Notes: a model not told the origin generated them from the letters alone. A DNA stretch of 64,000 nt from Ligula intestinalis (GCA_036362985.1 JAYGXS010000005.1:52754496-52818495), one strand, 5' to 3'; shown: positions 46,686 through 57,470, counted from the stretch's first letter. A program made the numbers and translations.

Positions 46686-46879
46686 GCTTCGACTTAATGC
46701 TCCCTTGCCAATTAATGTCCCTTATGTAGGCTAAAATCATGAAGTATAAGGTGAATTGCTCGGCATTTCTGAGGTCGCTTTGACTTAATGTACAGTATGT
46801 GTATGCTCGGAAGGAGTAATTGTGGAAAAAAGTAGCGATGAAAAACCGTTATGAGAAAGTCCAAAGTCTGAGCAATCAA

Positions 46880-47575
46880 CTAAAAGTAAATGTCAGCTAT
46901 TCATGAAAATAATGATATTTACAATGATTAAGGCATGTTTGATGAAGTCCGTGGGAAAAACACGATTCTTACAGATGAATTCCAGCAACCTTGAAGGTTT
47001 GAGCTTGGGACTTGTTGATGGACATAGCAAAGCAAACTTTCAGTGGAAATTGAGGTCAGCAGAAATTGAACGTAGTGTCCGATGGTACGATAGGAATGCA
47101 CAACCGGCACATAACTGCACAAGCGGCCATAATTGTGCCATCTATCAAATATGACATCAACCGTTTGAAAGTTAGCCTAGTGACATTGCATGGCCATGGT
47201 GCATCGAGATTTCTCATAAGCATAATCGGTGCACCAACCTTCAGTATCAATTTGTGCGAAGGAACGCCAGATATTTACAAATTATCCAGGAATTCCAATG
47301 GATAATTAACATAAGCTGAAGGATCAACCGTCGTGTCGTATGATTCGTGCAGTTCTCCCTCACCTGGAAGAAGACGGCTAACTCTCTTGTTAATGGCATT
47401 GACAAATTTGTTTGAAGAAGCAAGAATTCCTCGTTCGTATAGCCACTTTGCGTCGGAAAAGTTGGTTAGAAGATTAGGGAAAACCTTTTCTCTAAGATCT
47501 TCGTTATTGCTCAAAGAATGTGCCATATTGTTTGTTTTTATAACATTTCTGTAAATGCCACTGTTGTTCATAATG
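46880..47575 (-). mobile_element. Helitron helicase (PIF1-like) C-terminal remnant
   Basis: The minus strand reads LREKVFPNLLTNFSD, WLYERGILASSN, LLPGEGELHESYDTTVD, VNYPLEFLDNL, then LKVGAPIMLMRNLDAPWPCN and, in a further frame, FAMSINKSQAQT. These are the late helicase motifs of the Helitron Rep/helicase protein, whose PIF1-like domain unwinds DNA during rolling-circle transposition. The Rep nuclease and helicase front are absent and there are frameshifts. Dead copy. Confidence 0.88.
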
Positions 47576-47959
47576 ATAGATTGTAAGGGTTAGATCTAGA
47601 ATTGATTTATATGGTAAGTCATTCAATCTAAACTAAGAGCTAGCCGAACTTCAGTTTGATTGGGCCAGCCGGATTATGCACTCACTGCGTGAAGGTGTGG
47701 CAGACAGTCGCAATACTGGTGACCGCGACTACCTGAGCGTAAGTAGGAAGGCCCAAGTGGTATTAGGTCGGGTGATTTACCGTTCAGTCGATGATTGATT
47801 GGTTACCCCTCTCAGGGGGGCGTTGGCCCAGGCTTGTATGCATATGCAATGCCAGTCCTCAGCCAACCACGGTCCCTGTGGCCTGGTAGGCGCTGGCATT
47901 TTGTCTCAGTTCTGATTCCCCGTTGGTGACTGCGTTCACGCTCCACTGGGTTTCTGGCC

Positions 47960-48430
47960 CCATCTCAGGTGTCCGAAAAGCTAGGCGGTCACTATGCAGT
48001 GGGGGAGAGAGTGAAGTCGACCCTCGGTGCGTTTCTCTCCTCACTATAATAAATCTGAATGCGCTTCAATCTATCACGGTGCGCTAAAAGCCGTGGCCTG
48101 GAAGGTTTGCCAACTGATGGGAAAACTCGGGCCCCCTACGTTAGTCCTCTTGTACGCGTGTGTTTTGTATGTGCGTATGGGAGAAGGAAGACTGAGAGTC
48201 AGGCTGCAATGGCTCCCTCTTAATGTGGCCTCTATGGCGCTCCCGCACACGCGGGAGCTTACCTAGCGAGATGGCTGTGTCAAGTGTGCGCGTGTTGAGT
48301 GATTACCGCGCCAGCCATCTACACCCTCCCTCATCTCCGGTCTTATTGACTCAGTCTTTACACCGGAAACGGAGATGGGAGAGACGAGCAAGTGGGTAGA
48401 TTCTACGCAAGTCTGCCTAAACTCTTGTTC
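47960..48430 (+). repeat. GC-rich repeat family, copy D
   Basis: The core order is present: gtcgaccctcggtgcgtttc, tatcacggtgcgctaaaag, ggtttgccaactgatggg, gcttacctagcgagatggc, atctccggtctta. A perfect palindrome GCTCCCGC-ACAC-GCGGGAGC lies at 48,239-48,258; other copies carry eroded versions. Confidence 0.65.
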
Positions 48431-48654
48431 TCTCTCGTGCTAGTTCTGTGTTGCCCCTGCTTGCTGTAGCCGTCGTGTCGCTTGCCCAGCTCGCCTCAGT
48501 GTCTGTTGCGGCTTGCTTCAGCGTTTGCTGCGGCTGTTGGAGCACGCGGTGCCTATCGTCGAAATCAACGGGGGAACTGTCGTAAGGTCAAGTGATTTAC
48601 GGTTAGGCTGGCTTCCTTCCAAACAATGAAAGCAGTCAGGCGATAGGACAGTAG

Positions 48655-48745
48655 GGAAACACACACGCGCGCACGCTCTGCGCGCTCGCTCGCGCGCCAT
48701 CAAACTGAGTGTGGTACTAACACACACGCGCACAGGACGAGCAGG
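48655..48745 (+). repeat. CA/CG-rich low-complexity stretch
   Basis: Alternating acacacgcgcgc and gcgcgctcgctcgcgcgcc, repeated around 48,720-48,735. Alternating purine-pyrimidine DNA of this sort can adopt Z form. Confidence 0.6.
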
Positions 48746-49199
48746 CAGCATTTCGAGCCGACCCCTTCGACCGACGGTAACGGAGACGCACACAGAGACA
48801 GTCATCACATTTTTAAGTATGCAGATAGAATTATGATAGATAGCAATTTTACAAATCGGTAAAATGTGTATACATGTTTTTGGGACACCCTGTACATAAA
48901 TATATTCGCCCAATAACCAAACGACAAGAGATAGAGGCTTAAGTATTGCAACTGTGGATTTCGTTAAGGAGAGCAGACGACAGTTAACAAGTCAGAAATG
49001 GCCACCTCTACTTCTTTACCTTCATCACTGGTTACCTTGCCAATGCCTGCAAAGGCTCTCGATTGGACCCTAAAGTACGAATGGACTTGTAGCTGCGTTA
49101 AGGATAGGCTTGTCTTTGGGCTAAATTCAGAGACAAATCAAGTAGTCGCGTAAATACCAGAAGTAGATGCAAAACCGGAATACTGCAAACACTGATTAC

Positions 49200-49830
49200 A
49201 GTGGGATTGCTATTTTGGCAGACTTCTCAAGACGCGAATTGTCGAACACGCGGCAGCAGGGCGGCGATATGATGCCAATTCTCAAGTAGCGGCTCATTCG
49301 ACAAGACCCGGCTACATTTAATGAGACCAAAATTCCCGCAAGAGGTGGCAATCGGGTGAGCCGAGAATTATTTGAGTCATAGTTCACGGATCCCCAACCC
49401 ATAAAGAAGTGCAATGATTTGCCCAATCATTATTCGGTGCTGAAACTCAAGTTGGTCATAGCAAGTCTCCGCTTGGGGAACGGGCAGGCCACCGCGTCAT
49501 CTTACGCCAACACCGGAGGGCCAGATGGCCAGACAATCATCCCGCCGCAGTTCACCACGCGGGACGAAAGTTCAGCAGGTCAGAGCCCGCGTGCTGTTCA
49601 ACAAACTATCAGCACGCAAGAAGGCAATTAGCGTTAATTGTCGTTGTATGTTTGCAATAATGACTGTATCCTATAAATACTGCAAACTCCTGTGCATGCA
49701 TTACCTGTTTCTGCGACCATTTTATGCTAATGCCTCTGATGCTGAATCCACGACGGATGTCGAAACATCGGGCGAATAAACATATTGTGCCAGCGATCGA
49801 GTCGCCTTCCTCTCACTAGTCATAAGCTAG
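49200..49830 (+). mobile_element. Penelope-like 3' end, copy 7
   Basis: Starts with LKTRIVEHAAAGRR and SQVAAHSTRPG, the GIY-YIG endonuclease end. The eroded SINK segment, a TATA-like ctataaatac at 49,671, tgtgcatgcattacctgtttc, a hammerhead-like motif and aataaacatattgtgccagc follow. This is the clearest end-to-end copy of the 3' half on the plus strand. Stops throughout. It lies in ARFGAP1 intron 3. Confidence 0.82.
49736..49769 (+). ncRNA. hammerhead ribozyme-like motif, Penelope copy 7
   Basis: CTGATGC, hairpin GAATCC with GGATGTC, then GAAACATC. The last core base of CTGATGA is mutated to C and the cleavage triplet is ATC, so this copy is probably inactive. Confidence 0.5.
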
Positions 49831-49849
49831 TTCCAGATTTGTATAGCCT

Positions 49850-50900
49850 GGCTGTGATTGACTTATCGTCCCTGCGACACTGTGAGCCATTATTACGACC
49901 TCAAAACACGTAGCCCTTAGTTCCAGTACCCATCGCAAGGCGAGCTCCACCACGCTCACCAACGTCTATATTTTGTTGTAACCCCTGTGTCGTCAAACAC
50001 ACTAGTGCAATAATCCTACCTCCCATTATTTCTAGGACCTAACGTCCCGTTAGTGCTCAAGTGGATTTTGTCCCTAGAGCCTATGCTCCAACGATAGAGC
50101 ATTAAACTTCCTAAGGCTTGATGATCAGAGAACGCGGAAGCGAACTGCAGGTCGCGCAAATCTGGGGTTGATGAAGGCTGGCCGACGAGGGCAAATAAGT
50201 CAACAGTGGCCATCCGGGTCACTCTCGTCTTTTTTTTCTGTACAGCCCACTCAGCGTGCATGTATTTAAATAGAGTCGCATAAATCATACCGGCATCTAG
50301 CAGATGACCGACTTTGCCTTTTGTGGTTGTGACAGGAGTCGCGGACCCGCCAAGTCATTAAGCAATTAATTACCGGCAGCGAGGCCGACAAAGAATAGAA
50401 ACATTAGGATGGTAACTGTACTATTCCAAACTTATTTTTGTCCCAAACAGTGATAAATGCTGCAGACTGGACCCCTAGGCGGTACGCGTAGGCAGAGGCT
50501 TATACGAGGAGAAATTTAAACTAGATTTCTGCTAATATCTTTCAACAAACTTGTCTTCGTCAGGGGTGGACTAGTCTTTAAACTGGAAGTTAGCAGACAT
50601 TTTAAAGCTATTCAATGCAGGCAGCGTCCGCATGTACATAAACAGGGTTGCGTCCAGATGTGCTTTCATCGAATAGGTACGCACTGCATTACAAAGGATG
50701 ATACACTTAATGAACGTAGGTACCAGTAACCCCTTTTACTCCTCCTCGCTAACAGACAACAACAATCAGGTGGGTTCGGTTGAGAATCTGACATATCCGC
50801 CCACATTGGATCGAAATGCTACCGGGCTTTCTCAAGGTCAGCACGGTGGGTTGATGCAAGGATAAGTACGTTACGCAAACCCCGAAAAAATTTCGGGAGC
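49850..50900. other. intron 3 DNA, no gene seen
   Basis: Short ORFs only; no repeat partner in the window. Confidence 0.35.
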
Positions 50901-50928
50901 GAACAGCAGAAATAGACAAACAGCCTAC

Positions 50929-51100
50929 CTTATCGCGCAGGAGGGCGGCTGCTCGACTGTTGTACTTTTCCTTCAAAGACCAATTGGAGCGATAGTCGGG
51001 TTGGGATTCCAGAAATAGTCTTGCATGTTTGTTGCCTCCCACCTTCATCTTCTCCAGCTCAATAGGCTTCCATTTGTCCATTGTAGTTGAACGGACGAAA
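50929..51100 (-). CDS. ARFGAP1: ARFGAP1 exon 3, GAP domain second half
   Basis: One base plus 57 codons. The translation starts FVRSTTMDKW, continues with ELEKMKVGGN and ESQPDY, and ends AAALLRDK. These blocks are the most conserved part of the ArfGAP fold after the zinc finger, forming the helices and ankyrin-like surface contacting Arf1. Acceptor is acacaag and donor GTAGGC, giving a phase-0 end. A methionine inside the exon creates an apparent ORF start, but homology begins upstream of it at the acceptor. Confidence 0.96.
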
Positions 51101-51109
51101 CTTGTGTAT

Positions 51110-52570
51110 GAAAGGCGAGTTTAAGTGTAGAGTAAAATATTGTTACTGATAGACATATAGTAGATATTTTGTGAAAATATTATTGACAGAGATATAATCG
51201 CATAAGTTGGAATCGGCAAATTTGGTCAAGCTATTAATGTGATGGCATTCCAGTGAATAACTTAAACTCAGCTCGCATACCGACTGCAGGCATACAGTAG
51301 CAATGAACGAAAGGTTTTGGTCACTATGAAGGGGCCTCCGTTCCAAGAGGTAGCACTTATTACAATTAACTAATAGCGAGCTGAATAGAGAGCCGCATAG
51401 TCGCCATACATTATTCATCGGAAGTATTATTCCGTGCGACCAGGAACACAGCTTAATGCCTAGCTAGTCGACTGGTCTGTTTATGTTGGTTACTTGAACA
51501 CCCCTCCGCGAAAGCTAACTGTAAATAGGCAGTCCCGGACCAGGCAACAACAATATGCTCGGGGTGGCTTATCACTCGTCTAATAATGAATGGGACAGTG
51601 ATAAAGGATAAGTCCCAGTGGCTCAACGACATGCCAATTATTGGCCAGCATCCGGTGAAGCCTCATCAATGGTCAAAAACAATCTTGAAACCTATGGAGG
51701 GTGTGTGAGGGTGCGGTCATGAAAATGTCGTATTTTAACGCAGATACTAAGAGAAACCAATCCTCCCTTCTATCAGCCTCATATAACACAGTTCAGTGAA
51801 TCAAGGTGTGACTGGGTTTCTTGACTATATGATTATGTTTCTCGCGCTGCGGTTGGGTTTGAGAAGGATTAAAATCCCCCGAGAGAAGCAATATCCTGTA
51901 CATCAACTAAACGCTTCGCCCAAAGTTTTACTCGCTAATGAGATATAACTTTGCTGTGAGCCTTCGAATGAGCATGAAATATGTAGCCGCACTTATCTAC
52001 CCTAGAAGTAAAGCACAGCCAAATGTAGTATCACTTTTGAAGCATCCCTGTGACAAAGAGCGCATTTGTCTACACTAGCAAGACAATGAACCTTTTGTCA
52101 GCGAGCTACATTGGCTCTGTTTTGTTAACAGGGTGCTTGCCATGAACCGTGTAGCTCTGATTTTCTGTTCGCAAATAACGTTGAATATCAATACAGCTTG
52201 AAGTTGTAGGCCGTTGTTGGAATTCGGCCTAGACCTAAGCTGATGGTCAAATTGTCGGATGAAAGGGTCGATAAATTTTCGTGAAACTTAGCAAAGATCG
52301 TCCTATTTTTTACAATAAATGTAAGGATAATTTGATCAGTGGCCGTTTGAATGGTTAACGTTCGAATAATTAACATTTCCCTTCTCTTGCGCGAGTTCCC
52401 ACTCTAACCACACCAGTTCGATCTTCCAAGCTGCACTAGACGGGAAGTGAAGCATCGCTGGATTGTGGACCACATTGTGAGTTGTTATACGCAACCGACT
52501 ACTCGAATAGCCATCTCAAATGAATTGCCGAGAAATGGACCGTAAATGCTCGTTCATTCGAGCTGATAGC
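51110..52570. other. intron 2 DNA, no gene seen
   Basis: No transposon coding remnant or repeat partner was recognised, which makes this one of the cleaner introns. Confidence 0.4.
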
Positions 52571-52581
52571 CTACTTACTAC

Positions 52582-52657
52582 CCTAATAGCATATCGAGCT
52601 CGATTCGAGGTCTATCAATTCACAATTCCCTAATGTATAGCTCGATTTGCTATTAGG
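52582..52657. repeat. short inverted repeat
   Basis: CCTAATAGCATATCGAGCT at 52,582-52,600 returns in reverse with one mismatch at 52,639-52,657. The 76-base unit could be a tiny MITE or simply a hairpin. Confidence 0.5.
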
Positions 52658-52840
52658 TTAGACTTCAGCGTCGAGTAGCCCGTAGCTAGGCTGTGAGATA
52701 GGTGCCAGTTCGCCAAGAGATTGGAGCATAAAAGTGTGTGAATTCACTTTAAAACCTAGATGTAGTAAATTAAAGGACACAATGCAGCTAGGTGCAACAT
52801 ATACTGCACAACGCAGGCAGCACTTATGAAAATTGCTTAC

Positions 52841-52950
52841 CTTAGGTGCACACCCAAACTCCGATGCTGACCTGAACATTCCAGGCATATAAATATTCCA
52901 TAGGTAACGCTGACCCATTGAGGATTTGCAGCACCGCATTCGAAACAGTA
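52841..52950 (-). CDS. ARFGAP1: ARFGAP1 exon 2, zinc finger and arginine finger
   Basis: The exon is 110 bases, 36 codons plus two bases, beginning YCFECG after acceptor ccttag and ending at donor GTAAGC. It holds the complete ArfGAP zinc finger: cysteines at predicted residues 22, 25, 42 and 45, spaced CX2CX16CX2C (CFEC and CLEC). The following HR pair puts Arg50 at the arginine-finger position that completes the Arf1 active site. The two leftover bases AG join the first T of the next exon to make Ser57. No residue expected for catalysis is missing, so this looks like a functional GAP domain. Confidence 0.96.
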
Positions 52951-53703
52951 CTAAGGAAATGCAATTTAAAATAGTTTGATCTAAATATCGCTCGCAGGTG
53001 AGCTAACAAAAAGTTAAGAGGAGCAAAATAAATACATGTTTATGAGTTTGACTATCTTACGTAAATCAAAAAATTAACCAGCCCAGAATGCAACAATGAA
53101 AGTAAATGATTTAATCATTTGATTTCAACACATTTGGTGTGTGAGAAAATATAATACAATTTTAAAATTTTGCAGTTGGCTGGAGCCGGCCTGACCAAAG
53201 ACGGACCCCTGATAACGAAGGAAAGAGAGCCATGGTGGCAGGTTGGCAAGTCGTAGATATATAATGTTCGCCTTTGACCAAAAACGAAGTATATGGTATA
53301 CATAGTGGTTGCAGAGAACAATTGGGTATGCTAAATAATACTCCAGTCAACGTAAACGTGAGAAGAAAAAACAAAAACACAATGTGGTAAAAGTTGCAAG
53401 GTGTCTGGCTAATTCGGCACAGTAGTTTTTAAAGGGTTACTGCCGAAATCAACCAGAAGATGTGACGCTAATGATCGTTTTTAAAATGTTACAAAATACG
53501 TTAATAACTGATAATAAAGTCACAAGAATTCAAAAGTTGCCAACGGACAGAGTCGATAGACTATACAGAAGACTGGATCCCTAACGTTCTCTTTGTGGCC
53601 ATTTTAAAAATAGCAAAATTCACGGACGGAGTTTGGATTGTTGGCGTGCAGTCAGCAGCACGCCTCTAGCGAGTTTCAATACTGTACGGAAGTCAGACCA
53701 TAG

Positions 53704-53964
53704 ATGTCTCCACCTTATTTGATTACATTATTTGTGCAATATTTAAAAAAGGATGAGGTGCATGCAGTGAACATTATACTGTTCACAATAAAACTCAACC
53801 ACAGATCGATACAGCAGTGTTACGCAGCAGCCGTCTTGGTCAATCCTGATGAGCTAATTGTTGGTGCAATTTTATTCACCTTCTTTTTCTACAGTTTAGC
53901 TAGAGGACTAAAATATTTAAAGCAGCAGTTAGGTCAAGTGGAGGAGAAACAAACACGTGCCTAA
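53704..53964 (+). CDS. possible small membrane protein ORF, antisense in intron 1
   Basis: An intact 86-codon frame opposite to ARFGAP1 within its first intron. It includes a soluble N-terminal part, NPDELIVGAILFTFFFYSLA as a likely membrane span, and a charged helical tail (YLKQQLGQVEEKQTRA). This layout is sensible for a small tail-type membrane protein. No family is recognised. A possible acceptor (ttacgcag) lies inside the frame, so only the second half may be an exon. Confidence 0.3.
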   Translation: MSPPYLITLFVQYLKKDEVHAVNIILFTIKLNHRSIQQCYAAAVLVNPDELIVGAILFTFFFYSLARGLKYLKQQLGQVEEKQTRA

Positions 53965-54668
53965 GATGCGTTATTTAAGGTCTATGCATCAAATCAACAA
54001 ACAGGAAATCGAAATATTATCCCGCGACACGAATCTAAGCTTAGGTAAAATATTTCTGGTCAAAGAAATAAGTAGAACAGGACAATAGCGAATAACAAGG
54101 CTCAAATGATGCGAAGATGATAATTACTTGGATAACCTGGAAGCCAATCCCGAGGCAGTTATAGCACTTGAATGCAGACTAAATAATGTGAATTGGTACA
54201 CCATGTACGTAAGAAAATTTACTCTGCTTTTTTATAAAACGGCGTAAGTGCATAGCCAGAAATTTTGTTGCATACCAACTTGATTTTCGCTTTCTTAAAT
54301 CCCAGCCCACTTGAGTGGCCACGACAAAAATGATGGAAGTATTAAGAAGGAAGTATAAATGATAACAGACATGAAACTATTCCAGAGAAAACACCAATGT
54401 GCATACGATATGCACTGAATACGTAAACGTGGCGTCAATAGATTAAGGGTATGTAAAGTATCAAAAGTTCAGCTTTTCTGAGTTCAACAACAAGTCAGAA
54501 AACATAACACTATATTAAATACAATAAAATTCAGAAAGGCTAGTTAACCACCTGTATCAGTGCGCTAAGAGTGCCTTAAATGTCCCAAAATATTGACCAT
54601 GAAAATGAATACGCCACAAATATTTGACTATGAATTTTATTTAAATGGGAGAGCATAGGATAACGTAC

Positions 54669-54728
54669 ATTATTCTCATCTTTCCGTCGCACTTCTGCCA
54701 AAGTGTGTCGAGTTCTTGGACTAGCCAT
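54669..54728 (-). CDS. ARFGAP1: ARFGAP1 exon 1, start exon
   Basis: Sixty bases coding for 20 residues that begin MASPRTR and end KDENN, the typical start of ArfGAP1 just ahead of its zinc finger. The donor is GTACGT directly after the second Asn codon, and the reading frame passes without a partial codon into the exon at 52,841-52,950. The ATG was chosen because it gives the conserved MASPRTR start. Nine bases upstream there is a pyrimidine-rich AG that could be a splice or trans-splice acceptor. Confidence 0.92.
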
Positions 54729-54737
54729 CGAATGTAA

Positions 54738-54752
54738 CTAAAAAGGCATAAA
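54738..54752 (-). promoter_or_regulatory. possible 5' UTR or spliced-leader acceptor
   Basis: On the minus strand a short pyrimidine run (cctttttag) ends nine bases before the ARFGAP1 start codon. A 3' splice site this close to an ATG fits either an intron in the 5' UTR or spliced-leader trans-splicing, which flatworms use on part of their mRNAs. The sequence alone does not separate the two. Confidence 0.35.
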
Positions 54753-54754
54753 TC

Positions 54755-55855
54755 GACCCAAGTGCCCTTGACTGTAAAAGCGCTGCTTTTGAAATCAGCA
54801 AGATGCCCTAAGAGCCGTCATAGCAGTCATTTTCAGGCGGTTGATCTTCAGGTGGTTCTGGCACTAAAGACTAGTTGAGTCAAACGCAGGACCATGTAAA
54901 AGTGTAAAAAAGGGATATTCATTCATACTTGCGCATAGCGAAACATTGAGGAAGACCGAAACATGCATGCATTCAAATAAAAACATTTGAAGCGAAAGTG
55001 TGGCAGCCCAGTCAGTAAATAACTGCTACCAGTTTCAATTATAGCTTGGAATGGTTGTCTTTATATCGCTAAACACATGTTCAACTCCGTTCCTGCTCAA
55101 TTACATCAGTATTCATTGGTTTTCTTCATGCTGAAATGCAGCCTCGTAAATGTTACAAACGCACACTGTTTTCGTAAATTTTGCTTAAAATAAGTCAATG
55201 GCCGAGGGATGTATGCAATGTTTAGATCGTAAAAATGATTTGCTGTAAAGAAGTATCTTTACTTTAAACACTCATGCGTTAGAATCAGTTCAACGGCGCC
55301 CTCAGCTCCTGGGCATTTGATGTGAACTGTTATAATTTTTTTTAACTTTCTCTGAGCATTGGATTTAATTATCCGTTATTAATCAAATAGAACAATGCAC
55401 TTATATCCATTGAATATGTTTTATTATCAGTACATGCAATGTCAAGGTCAGTAGCGTCTACATACTACATTTCCAACACGTCCTATTTTTACAAAATAGC
55501 AGTATTTGTTAGAGAATGTTAAAACGTTTGATGGTATGATGGCAAAGCATATATGGTTATTATTAGCTTTCCTTTGTATAAGGGGCAAAATATGCTTCAG
55601 TTATGTGTTTTACTTACGGTTGTTGTAACCAAGGACCATTTGTTTCTCATGTTTGTATTTGGAAATATTCAGACTTCCTTTGAAATAAAGTCTGCTTTTA
55701 CGTATGTGTAAATACATATGAATTTCTTTAACTTCTTCATTTGAATTTTTGGCTAATAACCATGATTATTGTTTCACATACGTCACCTTCTAACCACAAT
55801 ATGCCTACCACACTTTATGCAATATTCGCATGTTCAAACATAGAGTAGTCCCTAT
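54755..55855. other. upstream region of ARFGAP1
   Basis: The promoter and 5' UTR of the gene are expected here on the minus strand if it is not trans-spliced from further away. No TATA box or initiator can be assigned with confidence; no gene or element is recognised. Confidence 0.35.
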
Positions 55856-55859
55856 TATA

Positions 55860-57470
55860 TAATACAGGGTGAGATAGGGAATTTGTTTCAAGTAAAAAAA
55901 TGACTTCAAAGGTACGATGCTAACCGAATGTATTAAGAGTTCTAAACTGTGTTGATAATTTAGCAGAAAACACGCTGCAGAGTGCTTTGGAGACGAGGAG
56001 GGTTGACACAGGAACACAGTGTCCTCAGAGGTCCTTGAATCTTTGTCGGCGAAATGTTGCTCGCAGTCGGCTGACGGATAAGCCAATTACGAGTAGCAGC
56101 TTCAGCACCATTTTCTTCAGCATGAGGCTTGGAAAGTTCAAATTCCACGAACGCCATCAGATTGAAGGAGAGATTTGGCCGAGTCAGCACCCAAAGTTCA
56201 TGAAAGTTGTCCTGAATTAAGAAATCTATTGATAGCTCTCTTGAAAAAAGTGCTGCTTTTCTGAGTTTTAATTCTTCTGGGCAGCTTTTTCCTGATTTCT
56301 ATGGCATTAACTGAAAATAATTGACGTACATAACTGTGCGTGCCATAGGAAGAACTAAAAACACCTCTCGATGACTGGCGCGCTTCGAGTGCTTGAGCTG
56401 TCTTATGGTGCTGTGGGGATTAAAGGTAAGGCCATTTAAACGTTTAAAGAGTAAAGCAAGAACCTTTTGTAATCTTAAAAGCCACGGGGGATCGAATTTC
56501 ATTATGTTCCGTTCAATAGTGCGCAAAAAACTAAATATGGACGAGCAGTATTGAAGACTAGGTCTTACGTACATATTATAGAGGCTAGTTATAACCTTTG
56601 TGGTCTTAAAATTTCTATGGATAAATCCAGCAGTTCGGCCTGCTTTCGAGACTTTCAGGGCACACTGCTCTGACAGACAGAGACTATTTAAATAGGACAG
56701 GCCCAGATCCTTGATAACTCCAGGTAGATTTAGTTCGTGACCGTCTACATTTACTTCAGGCTGATGATCGTCGCCAACAATTATAACGGAACCTTTTCAC
56801 TAGAAAAGCGTAAGGCGCCATGTGCAGCACCACTGGACAAAGGCCTTAAGATCCATTTTATCAACTCTAGCACGATGTTGCGATCTGCCTATTTATATTT
56901 GTAAGCAACTTTTAAATCGTCAGCGTACATATGGGGTCTACTATCCTGCTAACAATCTGGAACATCGTTGATGAAAAAGGCAAAAAAGGGCGGCCCAAGT
57001 GGACTAACCTGAATAACTTCCTTCCTCACATGCTTGGGGTTCGAGATAACATTCCCAATTTTAACTCGGTGTGTACGAGCATCCAAATTGTAAGATAATA
57101 AGTTCAGAAGCTTGCAACCTATGCCGAAAAGACCAGTTTGGGAAGGAGGAGTTTATGGCCAATATGATCAAAGCCCTTAGTAAAATCAAAGTAGACTCCA
57201 TAAAGAGCAAAATAATCAAAGAAGGAGAGATGGCTGGTGTCACAAGATCTTCTTTCAAGAAATCCATGTTGGGCTGCATTGAGAAGATTGTTCTCCGTCA
57301 AATGATGCATCATCGTTTCTTTGATCAAGGTCCCCAAGATCTTCGAGGCTGCGGGAATTGTATTTTATTGGCCTTAATTTATCAAATGACGTCAATCGGC
57401 CGTGCTTGGGAATAGGTATTATGTGCGATTCCTTCCGCAACGAAGGAAAGGTTACGCTTTCAAGAGCAAT
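55860..57470 (-). mobile_element. CR1-like LINE, reverse-transcriptase to 3' end
   Basis: The minus strand reads, with a few stops and frameshifts, PIPKHGR, NLLNAAQHGFLERRSCDT, FDFTKGFDHIGHKLL, the catalytic MYADD at 56,916-56,930, VIKDLGLSYLNSL, MYVRPSLQYCSSIF and the conserved C-terminal tail. This is the order of a CR1-type reverse transcriptase. The 5' part, including the endonuclease, is missing. A second copy of the 3' part lies inverted at 57,700-58,590. Confidence 0.92.

Larger units (their letters stand above)
4769..54728 (-). other. ARFGAP1: ARFGAP1 gene span, start codon to stop codon
   Basis: This is a host gene read right to left, assembled from eight exons whose translations match ArfGAP1 in order: zinc-finger GAP domain, linker, PPSQGGRYVGFGSG block, amphipathic helix region and tryptophan-rich acidic tail. 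ArfGAP1 stimulates GTP hydrolysis on Arf1 at Golgi membranes and so controls COPI coat release. Every intron end examined is GT-AG, and phases agree for exons 1 to 7. Recognised introns measure about 1.7, 1.7, 5.4, 7.3, 6.7 and 2.1 kb. The last interval is 24 kb and hides at least one exon, because exon 7 ends between codons while the terminal exon starts inside one. Recognised exons code for about 360 residues, close to the roughly 400 usual for the family. Assignment is confident; the exon set is incomplete. Confidence 0.93.
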
